A stretch of DNA of 22,652 nucleotides from Clostridia bacterium. GTDB taxonomy: Bacteria; Bacillota_A; Clostridia; Oscillospirales; CAG-272. Positions 22,454 to 22,652 of this stretch are shown here, piece by piece. Under the pieces are notes generated by a model. That model saw only the letters and a program-made list of their open reading frames with translations, did not search any database and was not told the origin of the DNA. Location of the stretch: contig JAFSUU010000009.1 in the NCBI GenBank assembly GCA_017445115.1, positions 1 through 22,652 on the forward strand. Reading direction: 5' to 3'. Each line of letters begins with the position of its first letter. The first letter of the stretch is position 1. The translations under genes were made by a program, and so were the position numbers.

Positions 22454-22652
22454 ATGTCTATCGTATCGATCAAACAACTGCTCGAAGCAGGCGTCCATTT
22501 CGGACATCACACCAGACGCTGGAACCCGAAGATGCAGGAATACATCTTCACGGAAAGAAACGGCATCTACATCATCGACCTTCAGAAGACGATCAAAAAG
22601 TTTGAAGAAGCTTACATGTTCGTCCGCGACACATCCGCTGAAGGCGGTCACA
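22454..22652 (+). CDS. rpsB: 30S ribosomal protein S2 (5' part, cut by the window end)
   Basis: The first 66 residues of a small-subunit ribosomal protein are present, beginning [18 protein letters not shown] and continuing with WNPKM and IIDLQKT, all diagnostic of S2. AAGGAGG lies 9 bases before the ATG. The gene runs off the right edge and no defect is seen in the visible part. It has its own promoter and leader. In many Firmicutes tsf follows, but that lies outside the window. Confidence 0.96.
   Translation, partial: MSIVSIKQLLEAGVHFGHHTRRWNPKMQEYIFTERNGIYIIDLQKTIKKFEEAYMFVRDTSAEGGH

Overview
The window looks like chromosomal DNA of a Gram-positive Clostridia-type bacterium (Bacillota), most likely an uncultured gut or rumen member. 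This is inferred from strong AGGAGG-type ribosome binding sites, consensus sigma-A promoters with 17-bp spacers, a PolA with a degenerate proofreading domain, a DUF1015 gene, a very large exported protein with MBG-like repeats and a degenerate sortase-type tail, and GC-rich coding sequence. No rRNA, tRNA, transposase or CRISPR array was seen, and the genus cannot be fixed.

Layout. 1-404: non-coding, with a hairpin array and a terminator-like hairpin. 405-4805 (-): 1466-residue exported surface protein. 4806-5506: promoter, second hairpin array, terminators. 5507-6661 (-): AlaX-like alanyl-tRNA editing protein, divergent from an exported, membrane-anchored 981-residue protein (6807-9752, +) with a DUF5722-like centre. 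9872-10843 (+): GMP synthase ATP-pyrophosphatase subunit without the usual glutaminase domain. 10844-12300: an AT-rich island with a remnant lipoprotein copy, a four-helix-bundle gene that appears frameshifted, the full lipoprotein gene, and three copies of a palindromic repeat, each starting at a stop codon. 12364-14776 (+): a two-domain glycosyltransferase and a GNAT acetyltransferase. 14777-15081: the third and most regular hairpin array, then a bidirectional terminator. 15082-16293 (-): DUF1015 protein. 16457-22258 (+): an overlapping operon of ABC exporter, aspartate kinase and DNA polymerase I. 22454 to the end: start of rpsB behind its own promoter and a structured leader.

The housekeeping genes (guaA-type, lysC, polA, rpsB) are the conserved backbone. 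The surface protein, the 981-residue protein and the glycosyltransferase fit cell-surface and glycan functions. The AT-rich island is the clearest accessory segment.

The most unusual signal is non-coding. Three intergenic arrays consist of short hairpins with unrelated stems. In two of them the hairpins are separated by a constant 7-nt linker, different in each array (ATGATAT in one, ATATCGC/GCGATAT in another); the third uses a looser CATGAATTG-like linker. A related palindromic repeat sits at three stop codons in the AT-rich island. I know of no named family with this architecture, but a database search could not be run. All calls come from reading the sequence by eye.
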